Source: Buddleja alternifolia (lineage: Eukaryota; Streptophyta; Magnoliopsida; Lamiales; Scrophulariaceae). Taken from it: a stretch of 64,000 nucleotides of DNA. Where the stretch lies: contig CM033394.1 in NCBI GenBank assembly GCA_019426215.1, forward strand, positions 22,340,195-22,404,194, written 5' to 3'. The notes under the pieces are model-generated. The model saw only the letters and a list, made by a program, of their open reading frames with translations. It searched no databases and had not been told where the DNA came from. This document shows, piece by piece, positions 31,280 through 42,681 of the stretch. Both the position numbers and the translations under genes were made by a program. How positions within the stretch are numbered: position 1 is the first letter of the stretch; each line of letters starts with the position of its first letter.

Positions 31280-34200
31280 TGTTAGGAATTCATCGGAGTG
31301 AAAAACACAGCGGAATAAAAAAATTAGATTTCTAAAGGTGGATCACTTTAACGAGATTCGATGATTTTAATAGTTTTCAAAAAACCAAACGAAATTGATT
31401 TACCTTATCGATTTCGTAGTTAATCTTTGCATAATAGCAACTCCTTGAGCTCCTGTTTCTAAAGATACACGCGAAACGAGCCTTCCAAAGATCTTCAGAA
31501 ATTCCCTCTTTTAAAGTAGTGGACGGCTTGGACGAGTTCTTGATGATAGGATTCCTTCTTCTTTTTGTGTGTTATGCAATTAGGGTTTCAATGACTTGTT
31601 AGTGTTAGAGTTAGTTTATAACTCTAATGACTTAACAAACAAGTCGGAGTCTCCTAGGACTCTATGGTGTCCGGCGCTAGGGCTCCCTTTTGGACATGGG
31701 TGGGCTTTAAGTTGGCCCATTCAACTTAGCCCACCTTTTAATATATATTTAATTTAAATCCCATTTAAATCCAATATATATATATTAATTAATTAGTCCC
31801 ATTTAATTAATTTTCTAATTAAATCCTTTAATTTAATCCAATTAAATTAAATATTTAATTCATTGATTTAACCAATAAATCAATACGTACAATTAATTAT
31901 ATCTTTCTAAAAGATTAACACAAAAAGACATCCTGTTCGTTTCTTATAGCACAACACTTTAGGTTTGTCTCAATTGGCAATGAGAGGAATTACCAAAGGT
32001 TGTGAGTCTCCCCTAGCCAGTCCCCTGGACTCATATCGTAACCCAATTGAGTATGAAATGAACGAATCATTTACGAACCTCTGGACCATAAATATCGTAT
32101 GTGTATAAGTCCTTCACTGACCTATCCCGATCAAGTGAGAGTCATGGTTTATGTCAAACTCACTAAGCTTGATATTGTGCATTAGATCCTTGCATGATGA
32201 AATTACTAAACTCCCCTCCATATCCCACATGAGTTAGTTTCATTGTTTTGGCCAAAGACTTATAATTTCATATGCCTATAATCGCACAGGATTCTTTTTC
32301 ATTTACCATCGAGACAGTGAATCCCATCTTGCTGATCACTGAACAACTGCTACTTACCTCATTGAGATTGCACTCCGAGGTTAACCCCACCAAAGGGTGA
32401 ATTGGGCCTAACTACTCTAGTAACAGATTCAATAGTACAAGTATATTGATCATGAACCCTCAGGTCTAATGCTCACACATACTATTATGGTCAGTAATCT
32501 AATCATTGACAGTCACCGAGTAAATACCCATGTGATTGACACGCTAAAAGCTAACGTGCTATAATAGCAAGTGCACTAGTCGTGATAGTAAAAAAAGTGG
32601 ACTAAAAGTCCTGGTTGTCGAACCACGGAGACTTGAATTCTAGTTTATGATTTTATACAAAGCACAACTACAATAAAAGTAAATTGAGTGTAAAATGTGT
32701 ACAATAAGAACCAGGTTACGTATATGATTTAAAACCAAATATAAAGGAAGACTAAGACATATGCTAGGTCCAAATTGGTCAATTATACTTATAAAGGTTC
32801 TCGTTGAAGGATTACGCTTATATTGTTATGGTGAAAACTTCTAGGGTAGAGAATAACCGATGTCTCGCGCTAAACTCTTATGCTTAGATTGTGATTTCCT
32901 AAGTATATCTACCTAGAAATCTAACCACTAAACATGCATTAATGTACTAGAGCTCACTTGATTTGAATCAAACAACTTTACCCGAGAATCTTTACCTATT
33001 TCTAGGGCAATTCCTCATTAGTTATGGGTCATGATGTGAATTTCTTGCACCCTAAGTCAATTTTCTCTCGAAATATTCAACCTAGGCACAAGTTTCTAAC
33101 ATATAGTGATCAAGTATATGCAAGATAGGTAAAAACACAAATTCACATCACACAACAACATAGGAATAACCTCAACAATCCTCTATTATAAGTATAAATC
33201 ACAACTTGGCCTTATATGGCCCTAGTCTTATGAGTTTAGTTCATAATTGATAACATGAAAAACATAAATGAATTCATATACATATTTATAGACATAATTG
33301 AACTGAAAAGCTATTAAAACTCCCTCAAAAGTAAATGACGATGGATCTCCAAGTTGAATCTTCCTTCTCGAAATTAAACTTCCTTTCTCTTTCAAGAATG
33401 ATGATGAATCAAGAAAACTCTCTTTCTCTCTCTCTCTCTCTACCTACAAGCCTTGATCAGCCACTCCCCTCTCCAAATTGATGAAGAATATGGTGATGTA
33501 TGATGGTCAATGATGAAGAGTATCGGCTCCCCCTCAAGTGTGTTTTCTCCTTTGGCCTCTCTTCCCCCTTTTAAACTCAAAAACCCATCAAGCATGTATT
33601 AAACAATTCCTAAAAGGCATTCCCACCAAGAAATACAACTAAGACACCCCCTAGACACATGTGCTGAAATTAGGCTTTAATGATTCATCCCCACAAAAGA
33701 TGCTGAACTTTTGGCTAAAAGTAGTCAAATCTCGGAAGCAGCGGCGCCTAGGCGCGGACTTGTGAAGTCTTGACAGCTTCTTTGCTTTCCTACACAGCAA
33801 TCGTATTTCCAAACTCTCTCCATAGACCTCCTATTTGGATGATTCAAGTTCCGACGTGAAGCTAAGACATAGATCTACAACTTTGTAGAAGAAAATTTCG
33901 TCTAATTCGGTCTTGAAATGTACAGAAATAGCGCTCAACCATGGCAAGTGTTGCGATATCGGCGCCCAGGCGTGGGTATGATGGCGCCTAGGCGTGGGAG
34001 TGCGAAGCAAATCTTCTAAACTGGATGTCATCGGCACCTGGGCATGGTTGGACTGGCGCTTGGGCTAGGGGGTGCGATGCAACTTGGCCTAAACTTGTTT
34101 TATACGTCATTTTTCCGTCCTTTCTTCAAATGTATCCACTTAAGGCCTGAAATCACTTAATGCACGGATTAAGCGCACATGTGGCAAGAATCAAGTGCTA

Positions 34201-34653
34201 ATGAACCTAAAACATAAACGTAAAGGGGCTTAAAAAGAAGTAAAAATGCCTCTTATCAGTGATCAGATTAATGCGAGCCGTGTTCGAATATATCAATTCC
34301 GTTGATATATATATATGACACGTGTTCTCACTATCCCATAGTGTTTGTCTGCCACTCCTTATCAAAGCATGTGTCATATATGTTGAATCTTAATGCCCAA
34401 TTAAGATTCCTTGACTTGCAAACCCTTTTAAGTGATCAAGAATAAGACTCCTCCCGTGCCACTTCTTTATTCCATAAAAGGCAAAGAGTCAACCTCGATA
34501 CACAAGGACTGTTTGTTGAATTCTTATTGATGTCATTATGTTTAACATGAATAGAATAATAATTGCCTTTATTAATTTTCATTTTGTACAACATAATTGA
34601 ATACCCTATACTATCTATTTGTCCTCATTGGCATCTATGGCATATACCTAACA
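31280..34653 (-). repeat. Copia-2 5' LTR (split by a solo LTR)
   Basis: Minus-strand start TGTTAGGTATATGCC (34653) and end GAATTCCTAACA (31280). Removing the 1722-bp solo LTR and one 5-bp duplication leaves about 1647 bp. It shares its body with the 3' LTR, which carries a deletion of about 360 bp. Confidence 0.88.
32537..34258 (-). mobile_element. Solo LTR of a Gypsy-type family (copy 2)
   Basis: On the plus strand it reads TGACACGCTAAAAGC...CTCTTATCA, 1722 bp, flanked by a perfect duplication GTGAT (32532-32536 and 34259-34263). Removing it restores an LTR sequence that matches 25254-25270 in the Copia-2 3' LTR. It is the reverse complement of the same family as 16632-18372 and shares the GGCGCCTAGGCG-type palindromes (33741-33756, 33960-33998). 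A CT microsatellite lies at about 33419-33441. Confidence 0.92.
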
Positions 34654-34658
34654 ATAAC

Positions 34659-36180
34659 AAATGCATTTTGTAACATAATTATTTATTCATAATCCAATTC
34701 ATATATTGAATCACATTTTCTTGCCGTCATTTTCAATTCTCTTTGTTAAAGCAGTAATTTACATCTTCTATATATCTGTCCAATCTATTCTATCTGTTTG
34801 AGATTGCTACTTTTAGCCAATATATTATTTGTTGATTCACTATACAATTCCATGGGATGCTTGTAATTTTTCCTCATACTATAAGTTCATTCATCTTAAA
34901 ATTTCATATTCTAGCTTTTGAAGACTTTCACATCTTCTCCTTCTTGAATCAATTGTTGAGTAATCAAATTATTCTTTCTAATCTATGATTCTTTATTACC
35001 TATATTAATTTTCTACCTAATTCTTGTCAAATTATTTTAATCAATCCAAAGTTCCTTCTCATTTGCGTTAGTTACCTCTTCAATTTATTTTATGCTATCT
35101 TGGAGAACTTTACCCTTATTTTCAAGTATCATTCCTCGTCGACGAACCAATTGTAAACATACTTAACCTTTTATATAGTTGGAAAGATTGGTGCTGGCTA
35201 TAACGAATAACCATATGCTTATGAATCTATGCTTAAGGACAAAGAAATTAGTGGAAACTTTTCTGGGTGTAAAGCCATGACCAAAGTCAATCGACTATCA
35301 ACTGATAACCACACCAACACTCAATTTCCTTCCACGATGCAAGCAGAAAATCAAGGATGTTTCTGAGGAAAACTAGAAGCGCATCAATAAACATATTTCA
35401 GTTGGGATCTTCTACTTACCCCGACTATCATACTTCAATGAAATTGAAAGATAAAAAGAGCGAACGTGGAGAACTTGCAATTTTAAGGATGCAGCGGAAT
35501 ATCAACACCTTTGTTCCAAGACGGAGACTTTAAGATCCTGTTAAAGAGATCTAGTATGTCAAAATTAAAGTATTCAAATATTTTGATTGACTCCTACGTA
35601 TAGAGGTGATCCAAGACGCTATCAACAAGATCCATTAATCATCTATAGAACGTGAACGCGCTGAGCTATCTGAAGAACTATGTACACAATTGAAATAGAG
35701 CGATCAAAATGAAGATCGATGATCAAGACTTTTCAGGGTGTCACCAAGAGGAAGAGTCAAGGATAAAAAAATAAGGGAGCTTCAATTGTGATATTCAAGA
35801 TGCCTATGATTTTGCGAAATATATGATAAAAATGGCACATGAGCTCTAATTTTCAAAAACATTGCTCGCACGCATGATGTTTCTGGAGTTCTTGATTAAT
35901 AAAGTATTAGTTGGACTCGACGCTTGCAATATATCGACACATGCCTCATCTACGGCAAGACCCAACATAAAAGGAGGAATCTGTACGAATCATACACTAC
36001 AAGGTTTCGGAAGTTGGGAATGAAAGTACCCCATTGGTTAAGATGATACAGAAAAGATATAACGGGTTAGAATAAGCAACTTGAGGGATTGAAGAGAACT
36101 TGAAAACACACTATCCTCAATTGTGTCTTTTTTTTGAAGTGAGAATTTGGGAACCAAATTCTTTTAAGGGGGGAAGAGTG
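34659..36180 (+). mobile_element. LARD interior, part 3, with polypurine tract
   Basis: Non-coding interior ending in the purine tract TTAAGGGGGGAAGAGTG (about 36164-36180) directly before the 3' LTR, which fixes the element as plus-strand. No gag-pol motif is seen. Between about 35160 and 36080 some stop-interrupted stretches look translatable, but I recognise no family in them. Confidence 0.75.
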
Positions 36181-38699
36181 TGATACCCAAGTTTTATTAA
36201 AATGATAATATATTAATTCGATGACTAGCATTATAATCTCTTGAAAATTACTTGAGTAATTTGTATTATCCCTTCTCTTGGTAAATATATTAGATGAATA
36301 TTATTCTTGCTCCATGTAGGGGCTAAATATTAACTCATATGTGCGAATGGACCATTAGTTGAGATACATTATGGTAAGTACTAGGAAACACAAAGGAAAA
36401 TTACCCTAAAGCCTTCCTTACACTCTATATATACCCCAATTCATTCATCATTTTCCTCACAACATCAAGAGACAATAAAGAAGGGAAAAAAATCAGCATT
36501 TTCGCACAATATTTTTAGCAGTGGCAATGTTTGTATTTTCAAGTTTTGAGGGACCAAATAATGTCCAAAATGAGTGTTATTCAACTCAAATTCTTTCAAA
36601 GACGATGAGGAACAACAATATGGAATCCAATTTATCTTATCTACTACCAACAGTTTCAGAATCGCCCCACAGCGTGTGCTAGGCTGTCTAGATATTGGTT
36701 TCCAGAATTATATCCTATTTTCTTGTGCCACAATGGTCTGATCGTACATGAAAGACCATCCCTAGAAATCATTGAGTGTAGATATTGTTACTGGTACTGG
36801 TAAGTTTTGTTGGAAATCATTTAGAAAATATTTCAGTATTCCCATCCAAATCATCACTGCCAGAAATCTCTTTTCAATTCTAGAATCTGTGTTTCATATT
36901 CAATTGCCCCAAAACACCTTTTTTCTAGACTTTGATTATACATGCAAAAATATTAGGATCCTTATCGATTATAGATATGTTTTATGATGATTTTTTCTAA
37001 AAAAAGGTTTCGGAAATAGTCCGGAAATAGCCACCAAAGAGTCCTTGTCAATATACTGTTTTGATTTCCAGAAACTGTCTGCCACATCTCTTTGCTTTAA
37101 AATCACCTTTCCAGTGGTTAAATTATAAATTCAAGACCATTAGAGGAAATCCCCGTGTGTAGATGTTTATATTGGTAAGAATTACCAAGATGAATCGTGT
37201 AATGGGGTCATAAAGTTGATTTTACTACAAGGTGGCAGGAGTTGCCAGAATGTGGCAGATTTGGGAGGTCAACTTCGATGGCCCGATTTACCGGTTGATT
37301 GAGTGGGTTTTTGGATAAAATTTATATGGTGGGAAATCTGAGGTCGTTGTGAATCTTATAGATATAAATTTAGTGTTGGGTATCATGCTAAATGGAAGAA
37401 CAAAAAATTGAAACAGTGAGGACACGCGAAGGTAGGAGGAAGCGAATGGTTGAGTTATCTCGTGTAAATTTCGACCAATCGAAATCAATTTTATGGTGTC
37501 TTTCTAGATGAGGTAAGTGTTGGGTAACATATCTTTCATCGACCTTTGATAATTCGATATTAACCATATACTATTTGGTTATTATCAATTGAGTTGATAT
37601 TATGATCGTATTGATGAGTATAGTTATTTGAAATAGATAATTGCACTTATGAGATAGGTTGAGCATCACTTGAATTCTCGACTTGAGCTTGGTATTCGAT
37701 TGAACGAGGTGAGTTGCCTCTCAAAATTATAGTTATATGTCTTTCAAAACTAGAAGGAAATTTCATCACGTAGTATATATATCTATATACTTTTATTAAG
37801 CATTCAATACTTCACATGAAAATGAGTTTCAACACTTTCATAAGCAAATCATGAACTCATTTGCATTAACCATTTGATGGGGCTAAATGTTAACTGCTTG
37901 AATAATTTCAAAGACATGTTTTGTGAAAACAATTTCAGTGAAAATATTTCTTTGCCAAAATATCTTGAAAACTATGTGATTCAAGGAATGTTCTATCGTG
38001 AGCTGAAAGGTTACATTCAAGTGATACATGTTGCATATTACGTGGTTAATTTTCGGGCCTAAGTGTTAAGCGTGGATAGGGCAGGGTTCGGCTGGTCAAG
38101 CAAGGGCTTGAGGTCTTAAACGGTTATCGTTATCCACAGCAAAATCCCTAAACCTAAAGACGGAGTGTTTTGAGGGTGAGTGGGTACTAGATTGTGTGGC
38201 ATACTCCGGATATGACCAATCAGGCATCGCGAGCCTTCGTGGGGAGGTATAAGGTGATGGCTTTTAAGTCGCGTGTTCAGTGGTGATAAGGAAGAAGCAC
38301 TGGGATCCAAAAAGTCGTGAACGAGTCATCGGACACGGTGGTATTGCTAATATGGCCCCCTCCTGCTTAAGCGTGCCTTGTACATATTACCTGCATTGAA
38401 CTGCCTGCTATTTAAATGTCTGTTTTGAAACTTGAGTATCATGCCACTCATTTTCCACTGTTGCCATGAACGTAATTCATTTTTCACACATGTTTTAAAT
38501 GATCTTTGATTAAAACTTTATCGTGCATATACTAAGATCTTGGTGTCATACTAGCCATTGCTTGAACCAAATATCATTCTTACTCGACTTTTTAATGAGC
38601 GTTTCAAAAATAAAAATTATTATTGATTTCACCTCATTAATTTATCATTTTGGGGTCTAAAAACTATTTTAAGCACCTTCCACACGTACACTGGCGCTC
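36181..38699 (+). repeat. LARD 3' LTR (truncated)
   Basis: Starts TGATACCCAAG after the purine tract and follows the 5' LTR to ACACTGGCGCTC, where a SIRE-type LTR begins at 38700. The 5' LTR continues ACTAAGC at the same point (about 11952). The remaining 270 bp or so of this LTR were not found in the window. TATA box at 36426-36433. Confidence 0.88.
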
Positions 38700-39799
38700 T
38701 GTTAGGAAATTTCTTGTTAGAATTTTGATGATGACAATTAGAATTTTTGTTAGACCCCAAAATATGTAAGTTTGATTTTATTAGAAATCATGTAGAAGCT
38801 TTGAGCGTTAGATTTGTATAGGTTTTATTTGTTTTTATTCTAGACTATTAGACTAAGTAGTTTCTAGATTGAGTGTCTGATAATTTTTGAATGAGTTTAT
38901 CAGTAGTTCAGTTTGAAGATTCAAGCGTATGAAGTCTGAATGAAGATGAAGTTTCCAAGCATCCAAGCAGATTGAGGACAGAAATCATTCAGTAATGATT
39001 GCGCGTCTATCAATGACCAAATGTCACCTGAACTTATTTCTAAGTCCAGAAGGAGTTTAATGCAAATATTGTCAAATCGTTAATTGCCAACGGGCATTTA
39101 ATTTAAATGCATTAAATGTTGATAAGAGTCTTAAATGTGATAAGCTCTTCATGACGTACGGAGAAGCCACCCTATTAGAGTATCAACTTTACAGAGACTG
39201 CAGCACTAACTTTTGTGCAGCAGATGTTTGGGAAAAAGGACAAAAGTGGTTCACTCGCGGAAGTGAGAGACACGTGCCTGTGCATCTGTCAAACGGACAC
39301 TTCTTCCAAGAATGTCTATAAATAGACTTCAGCAACAAGACAAAATTAGAGTTCAACATGGTACAAGCTTACAAGCCAAAACTCTATTCCATTGAAGTCT
39401 CAAACCTTAAACTTTTAGAAAAGCCAAAATATTCAAGCAAACATTCTCTTTGCTTTTCTTCAATTCCTGAGACAGTCAACCAATATCTCAAACATTGTTT
39501 TCAAAGAAACCTACACTATTACTGAGATATTTCCAAGTTGTTTGAACTTCCCAAAAATCAAACTAACCGTGAAACAAAATCCCGCCCAAGCCTCGCGATC
39601 TATGTGAAGTCGAAGTTGGACACTTGCATTATTTCTAGGTGAAAGAAGCAAGAGGATAGAAGTGCTTGGAGCAGAAATCTGTGTGACCTGATTAAAAAAC
39701 TGAACGCTAAAATACTTCAAAAGAAAGATTTAAAAATCATTCTGCTATGCTAACACTGATTAAAAAACTGAACGCTTAAACCTACTTGGTTATAGTATT
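38700..39799 (+). repeat. SIRE-type LTR fragment (+)
   Basis: Starts TGTTAGGAAATTTC, inserted in the LARD 3' LTR after GCGCTC. It follows the LTR at 48055 up to GGTTATAGTATT (equivalent of about 49411) and is then cut by an opposite-strand LTR. The last five bases, GTATT, would be the target duplication of that insertion. TATA box at 39317-39324. Confidence 0.85.
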
Positions 39800-41257
39800 T
39801 GGTGGTCCCAAGTGGCATACAAAAGGATCTAAAAAGGAGGGGGGATGTTGAATAGACACTGAAGTCTTTTTCGACTTCAAAAGTATTCGTATCACTTTTA
39901 AAGATTAGAACTCTTTGAAAGCTGACCACTTGGGTCAGACGCTTCAGTAAAGATAACTTAGACTTGGTGATTTTAGCAATTTACCAAATTAAGGTAATGC
40001 TTAGATCACTTAATCAGGGTTAGCACAGCGGAAATGATTTTAAAGCTTTAGCGTTCGTTTTGGTTAAATAGTCGCTTAGCAGATTTACTTGTCTTTTTCA
40101 GAATAGATAAAATAATATAAAACAAGACAATAATAAAAGTAAATGACACAAGATATATAAGGTTCACTGGGTGATGTAATCCCAGCTACGTCCTTCTTCT
40201 ACTTTTTCACTTGGAGGGAATTTACTAAGATGATTATCAAAGAATCACACAGGAACTTCTACAAAATAGTAAATAGGTGAAAATGATCTCGGGCTCTTGA
40301 TCACACATATGTCAGCACCAATGGAGATTTTCTTCTACAAGCTTCTCTCACTCGGAAATACTGCCTGTAAGGGGTTTCAACGACTTTCTCACTCAGATGA
40401 AAGGTTGAGGGTTTTATCACAAGGGTTTGTTTGTTTATGGAAAGATCAAACAACTTGGAATATCTCAGTAAGAGTTTAGGTTTCTTCTTTTAAAGATATT
40501 TGAGATATTTGTGACTGTATGGAATGTATGTAAAAAAATGCTTGAAAGATTTTGTCTATGGAGTTTCTAAGCTTTTTCTTCAGCAAATTTTTCTTGTGCA
40601 AATTTTACAGACAATTCTTGGGATCTGTCCGTTGTACACATGTGAGAGTGTACCTTTCACGCAACGCGTGATTATACCTTTTCTCTGACATTCTTGAATT
40701 CCTGCCGGTTCTGATTGGACGGGACCAGCTATAAACTCTGAAGTTCTGACAGTCCAGTCAAAAGGTGGCTTGTCCACAAGTCATATTGGCTTATCAAATT
40801 TAATGCTCTTATCGGACATTTAATGCATTTGAATTTATTTTTCGTTTGAAATAAATGTCCGTTGAATGATTGCATTTAAGTCCTTCATGAATTGAGAAAT
40901 TATTTTAGGTGAATCTGATACTGATCGCTAGAGTCCTTTGAGCGCTTGATCCATAAATCCTGAAATAGTCCTTTAGCGTTTGACAGACGCTAAGGATAAA
41001 TCTTCATCTTCTTTTGACTTCAGACGCTGATCTTCAACTTCATCTCTAATAGGCTCACCTAGAATTCTATTAGCGATTCAGTATCTAATACTGAGTCTAA
41101 AATCTACAAAGATAAAAATTACAAGCCTAACAAACTTACATTCTTTCATACGCTTATACAATTGATCTATGAAACTTAAACTTACATTATATTTTGGGTT
41201 CTAACATAAAATCCTATCTTGTCATCATCAAAACCTCTAACATAAAATTTCCTAACA
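39800..41257 (-). repeat. SIRE-type 3' LTR (-)
   Basis: Minus-strand start TGTTAGGAAATTTTATG at 41257 after a purine tract, end GGGACCACCA at 39800; 1458 bp. Unlike LTRs A-C it lacks the TATAAATA box: the corresponding region (about 40605-40625) is shortened. It belongs to the element carrying the additional ORF at 41494-45742. Confidence 0.88.
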
Positions 41258-41278
41258 ATTTCCCCCTTTTTGATGATG
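41258..41278 (-). promoter_or_regulatory. SIRE-type polypurine tract (-)
   Basis: Minus-strand AAAAAGGGGGAAATT directly before the 3' LTR. Confidence 0.8.
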
Positions 41279-41493
41279 TCAAGACCTTAACTCTTATAAC
41301 TCTTTTATAAATTAAGAGTTCAAAGAAAAGCCCAAAAATGATTATAAGTTAGCATTTGGAAAGTTAGTAAAGTTAGCTAATGTTAGATTAGCCTCAACAA
41401 GGTGTTTCAGCGATAAATCATTCATTCATATAGAAAGATGAGCATACATGATTTATATTGAATATAAGATAATTAAAAAAATATATAAAGCGT

Positions 41494-42681
41494 TCATCTT
41501 TTCTGTCGCTTTATGCTTTCTTCTTTTTGGTAGATCTCATTTGCTAAGTCCATGAGGAGTCGACCAAAGTCTATCATGGTGTTATGTTGGAGTTCATCAT
41601 AGTCATGCCTTCGCTGTCTTGCGCTTTCATTCAGTTCTTTCAGCCTATCGACCCATTCCCTTGGAGGAATACCAAGTTCATGAATTAAGTCGTAATAGAT
41701 GTTTTGTCTTCTATCGTTGGATGGTTTCCAGTTGATAGGTCGTCTAAGTGCTCCGGCACAAGGATGAAATCCCATACTTTCTAAAAAATCGACGTCCAAG
41801 TCCGGGAGCAAGTACCTTCCTAGATAATATCTTGGCATTCTCTTTTTAGTCAGCATCTTCTTTATGCTCACTATTTCTTCAAACATTGATCGCCAGTGTT
41901 TATTATCTATTTTAGATATTGCCTTGGTCTTTTCTTTATCTTCCCCCTTCTTGACATCAACAAAGGATTTCTTTAAGTCAGTGATGTCCCTTCGGAGAAG
42001 CTTGACTTCATCTATCAAGAGAGCGATCTGTTCAGCAATACTCTGAGATATAAGGTTGGAGGAATTGTGACGCTCAGTATCAACTGAAGCATTCTGGGCA
42101 AGCGTCTGGTTGAAATTTTTGGAAAACTCTTTGATGAGAGGAGCAATACAGTTCATCATGGAGATTGTAAGCTTGTTGGCATTTCGCAAATCAGCTTTGA
42201 GAACTGTGTCTACTTGATGAAGCGTGGAAGTACTTCGCTCTTCCAATCGAGAACAAGAACCCCTTATATCGCTGAGGGAATGTTGAACTACTTTTCTGAA
42301 GTCTCTAGCTTCTGGATCACTGTCAGAGTCTGAATCTGATGAATCGAAAGATGAACGCTTAGGTCCATGAAAGCTTGAGACTGCTGGAGCTTTGCCTTTA
42401 GCTTTATCTCTAATAATAGGCTTTGCAAGCTGTGCGGCTAAGTCAGCATGAACCTCTTCTATCGCTGAGTCGAGCGTCTGTGTTGCAGAGTCAATGTGAA
42501 CAACTTGTTCTTCAAGTGGAATCTCGACTGCTGGAGCGCTGGGGACAATGTCTTGCATATCAGCGTCTGTGGGTTGAGCAGCTTCCACAACATGAGTTTG
42601 TTCCTCTTCGATTTCAACAACTTCAATTTGAGGCGCTGAACTTTCAACAGGTATGACCCAGAGTGGGCCAATCGCTTCCAT
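41494..42681 (-). CDS. Additional ORF of SIRE-type element, C-terminal part (395 aa)
   Basis: The longest intact frame of this element. Residues 1-100 are acidic and rich in Val, Glu and Pro. Around 95-120 is a Ser/Asp run (SSDSDSDSDPEA) preceded by IIRDKAKGKAP. From about 150 to 290 heptad-like Leu/Ile spacing with many charged residues suggests coiled coils. The end (about 300-395) is a compact domain with PRYYLGRYLLPDLD, GIPPREWVDRL and LMDLANEIYQ. No transmembrane segment or signal peptide is apparent, which argues against a viral-type envelope. It lies between pol and the 3' LTR, where SIRE elements carry extra ORFs. A frameshift separates it from 42644-42994. Function unknown. Confidence 0.7.
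   Translation of the reverse strand: MEAIGPLWVIPVESSAPQIEVVEIEEEQTHVVEAAQPTDADMQDIVPSAPAVEIPLEEQVVHIDSATQTLDSAIEEVHADLAAQLAKPIIRDKAKGKAPAVSSFHGPKRSSFDSSDSDSDSDPEARDFRKVVQHSLSDIRGSCSRLEERSTSTLHQVDTVLKADLRNANKLTISMMNCIAPLIKEFSKNFNQTLAQNASVDTERHNSSNLISQSIAEQIALLIDEVKLLRRDITDLKKSFVDVKKGEDKEKTKAISKIDNKHWRSMFEEIVSIKKMLTKKRMPRYYLGRYLLPDLDVDFLESMGFHPCAGALRRPINWKPSNDRRQNIYYDLIHELGIPPREWVDRLKELNESARQRRHDYDELQHNTMIDFGRLLMDLANEIYQKEESIKRQKR

Larger units (their letters stand above)
24399..34653 (-). mobile_element. Copia-2: near full-length decayed Ty1/Copia element
   Basis: Structure on the minus strand: 5' LTR (31280-34653, carrying a solo LTR), primer site, leader, gag, zinc knuckle, protease, integrase, RT, RNase H, purine tract, 3' LTR (24399-25656). 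It is flanked by ATAAT and ATAAC, a 4/5 match fitting an aged 5-bp target duplication. It is the same family as Copia-1, and unlike Copia-1 it keeps the integrase core. Stops and frameshifts break the polyprotein into about ten pieces. Confidence 0.92.

Noticed and set aside
41494..42681. Viral-type envelope gene
   Set aside because: The position fits SIRE env-like ORFs, but no signal peptide, cleavage site or membrane anchor is visible, and the protein is rich in charged, coiled-coil-like sequence.
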